Part shown: positions 62,670 through 64,000 of the stretch, piece by piece
Layout of the letters: every line of letters begins with the position of its first letter
Numbering within the stretch: the stretch's first letter is position 1
NCBI RefSeq assembly: GCF_050947875.1
Contig: NC_134568.1
Span: 209,715,845 to 209,779,844 of the forward strand
From: Dermacentor variabilis
Lineage: Eukaryota > Arthropoda > Arachnida > Ixodida > Ixodidae
Direction: 5' to 3'
Length of the DNA: 64,000 nucleotides
The notes under the pieces: model-generated
Databases searched by the model: none
What the model was told of the DNA's origin: nothing
What the model saw: only the letters and a program-made list of their open reading frames with translations
Position numbers and translations under genes: made by a program

Positions 62670-64000
62670 TTGTTCATGCACCGGAAAGCGCCATAAGTTC
62701 TGCCACATAAAAGGTAGGGAAATCGGTACGCTGCTCAGAAAGCCGCCCTGAGTAACAGACCTTGTTGCTCCAGAGCTTTCCTGTTTTAATCAGGTCTTTG
62801 TCAGCGATGAGTCAATTTTCGTTAAAGCTCGTGACACGGCGTCCGTGGGAAGCCGCCTTCGCAGCTGCCTCCCCTCTAAGCATAAATAAATTAATAATCA
62901 AATAAATAAAAACAATTAATTCATTAATTAACTAAATAAATATTTATTTAATAACAAGTGAAAAATTCTTGAGCTGTAAGTGAACAGGACTGTGAAATAT
63001 AAAACTCCAAATATACTGAACTTTCTGCGACAACCTTTTTTAATTGACGTTAATTTTTCTTGGATGTCATTGTTAGCAGTTCCCAGTTGAAACGAGGGTA
63101 ATGAAATCCTAAGGAAGCCAACTAAATATCAGTGAATCCACTGGAAACGAAATCGAAGATCATGATCCGTTCACCACACGCAAAAAATAGAGAGAGAAAA
63201 GCTGACACCCAGCGGTACTATGGAGATAATGGCTTGGCGCCCAATGTACTACGTCGAGCACATTGTCAGACACGATCGCCTAGATACGAACACCGATGTT
63301 ATATGTGCCTGCGCGACGCAGACATGGAGAGTGTGTGGTTACGGTGGGGAGCAACATACACATAGTAAACGTGCGCAGGTACAGTTAACGATTGGTGCAT
63401 ATAGTTTGTTGCGTAGCAGGTGTACCTAATGAGAAAGGATTACAGTCCTAGTTGAAACAGTAGTCGAAGTAAAATTGATGTATCGATGAAGGCGTGAAAT
63501 AATGTATCCGTTGTGATGGCGGATACGATTATACGGGAATGAACAAGGGGAAATTAGCTTCCGTATAAATGGGACAGAAAAAGGAATAAGTAACGGCAAT
63601 AATTCAGTAACATAATAGTATTACAGAATAATAGGGCACAAGCAATACTATGTAGTAAAATCAACGTTCCTTTGAAAATCGGTTTTATGTATTGGTTGAG
63701 AAAAACTAAGAATCAGAGTTTACAATAAAATTAAGATTACAACAAAAAATTACGTAAGTTAATAATTTTTTTTTGCATTCGGCGAAAACAGCATTGCGAC
63801 TGAGATACTTTAATATACAGTGACAAATATATTCAAGCGATATGGCTGAAAAGAAAGCACTCATTTTAGCGCAGTTAGCGCATATATTTGGTAATCAAAG
63901 ATTATTTTATTTCAAAAAACTTGTACGATTCGTATTACAGAGTTAAATATCTCAGTGGGAATGTCATCATTACGATTTCGAAATAGTAATAGGTCTGACT
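62670..64000. other. Unassigned AT-rich DNA
   Basis: No supported gene. A TTAATTAA-rich stretch lies at 62880-62960. Confidence 0.4.

Overview
This looks like a repeat-dominated stretch of a metastriate (hard) tick nuclear genome, with Rhipicephalus- or Dermacentor-like relatives as my best guess. The inference rests on tRNA-derived SINE tails, an I-group LINE 3' end and other interspersed families that I associate with ixodid ticks. No bacterial operon, CRISPR array, rRNA or canonical tRNA gene is visible. I could not assign any confident single-copy host gene. Nearly all recognisable coding sequence belongs to mobile elements.

Layout. 1-13.3 kb is mostly unassigned DNA with LINE tails (1385-1590 minus, 6434-6830 minus), one long-inverted-repeat element (5398-6068), a hairpin pair at 7.06-7.12 kb, several microsatellites and a CpG-dense block at 8.64-9.4 kb. 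13358-16949 is a Tc1/mariner-type element with terminal inverted repeats of about 340 bp and a dead transposase. A second, unrelated 980 bp TIR element (15527-16506) lies inside it, and that family has an inverted sister copy at 61694-62668. 19-23.3 kb carries SINE pieces and two further LINE families.

25.3-37.2 kb is the richest block. It holds a 5'-truncated I-group LINE tail (minus), a frameshifted, internally duplicated basic/Cys-containing gene (26485-27144), and a 3.5 kb I-group LINE (endonuclease, reverse transcriptase, RNase H, zinc finger) broken by one in-frame stop. That LINE sits inside a minisatellite of about 55-60 bp. Next comes a very young LTR retrotransposon (31566-36078) with apparently identical 394 bp LTRs, a CCAC target duplication and one intact 1232-codon Gag-Pol frame. 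This element has a SAP-like domain in Gag but has lost most of RNase H and the integrase core. A SINE and microsatellites follow.

37-49 kb holds a LINE 3' tail, three head-to-tail copies of a short TIR element, a 2.1 kb hAT-like element with a near-perfect 8 bp target duplication, and a 534 bp GC-rich inverted-repeat element. 49-64 kb holds LINE tails, an 870 bp near-palindromic mariner-type MITE, a possible small coding first exon with a strong Kozak context (51574-51715 minus), CpG-rich blocks, a frameshifted Ty3/Gypsy integrase that lacks its third catalytic acid (59515-60183), an inverted pair of SINE tails and the second 975 bp TIR element.

Functionally, the genes do not form a pathway. 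The window records successive and nested transposon insertions. The defective LTR element and the MITEs would need enzymes supplied in trans by other copies.
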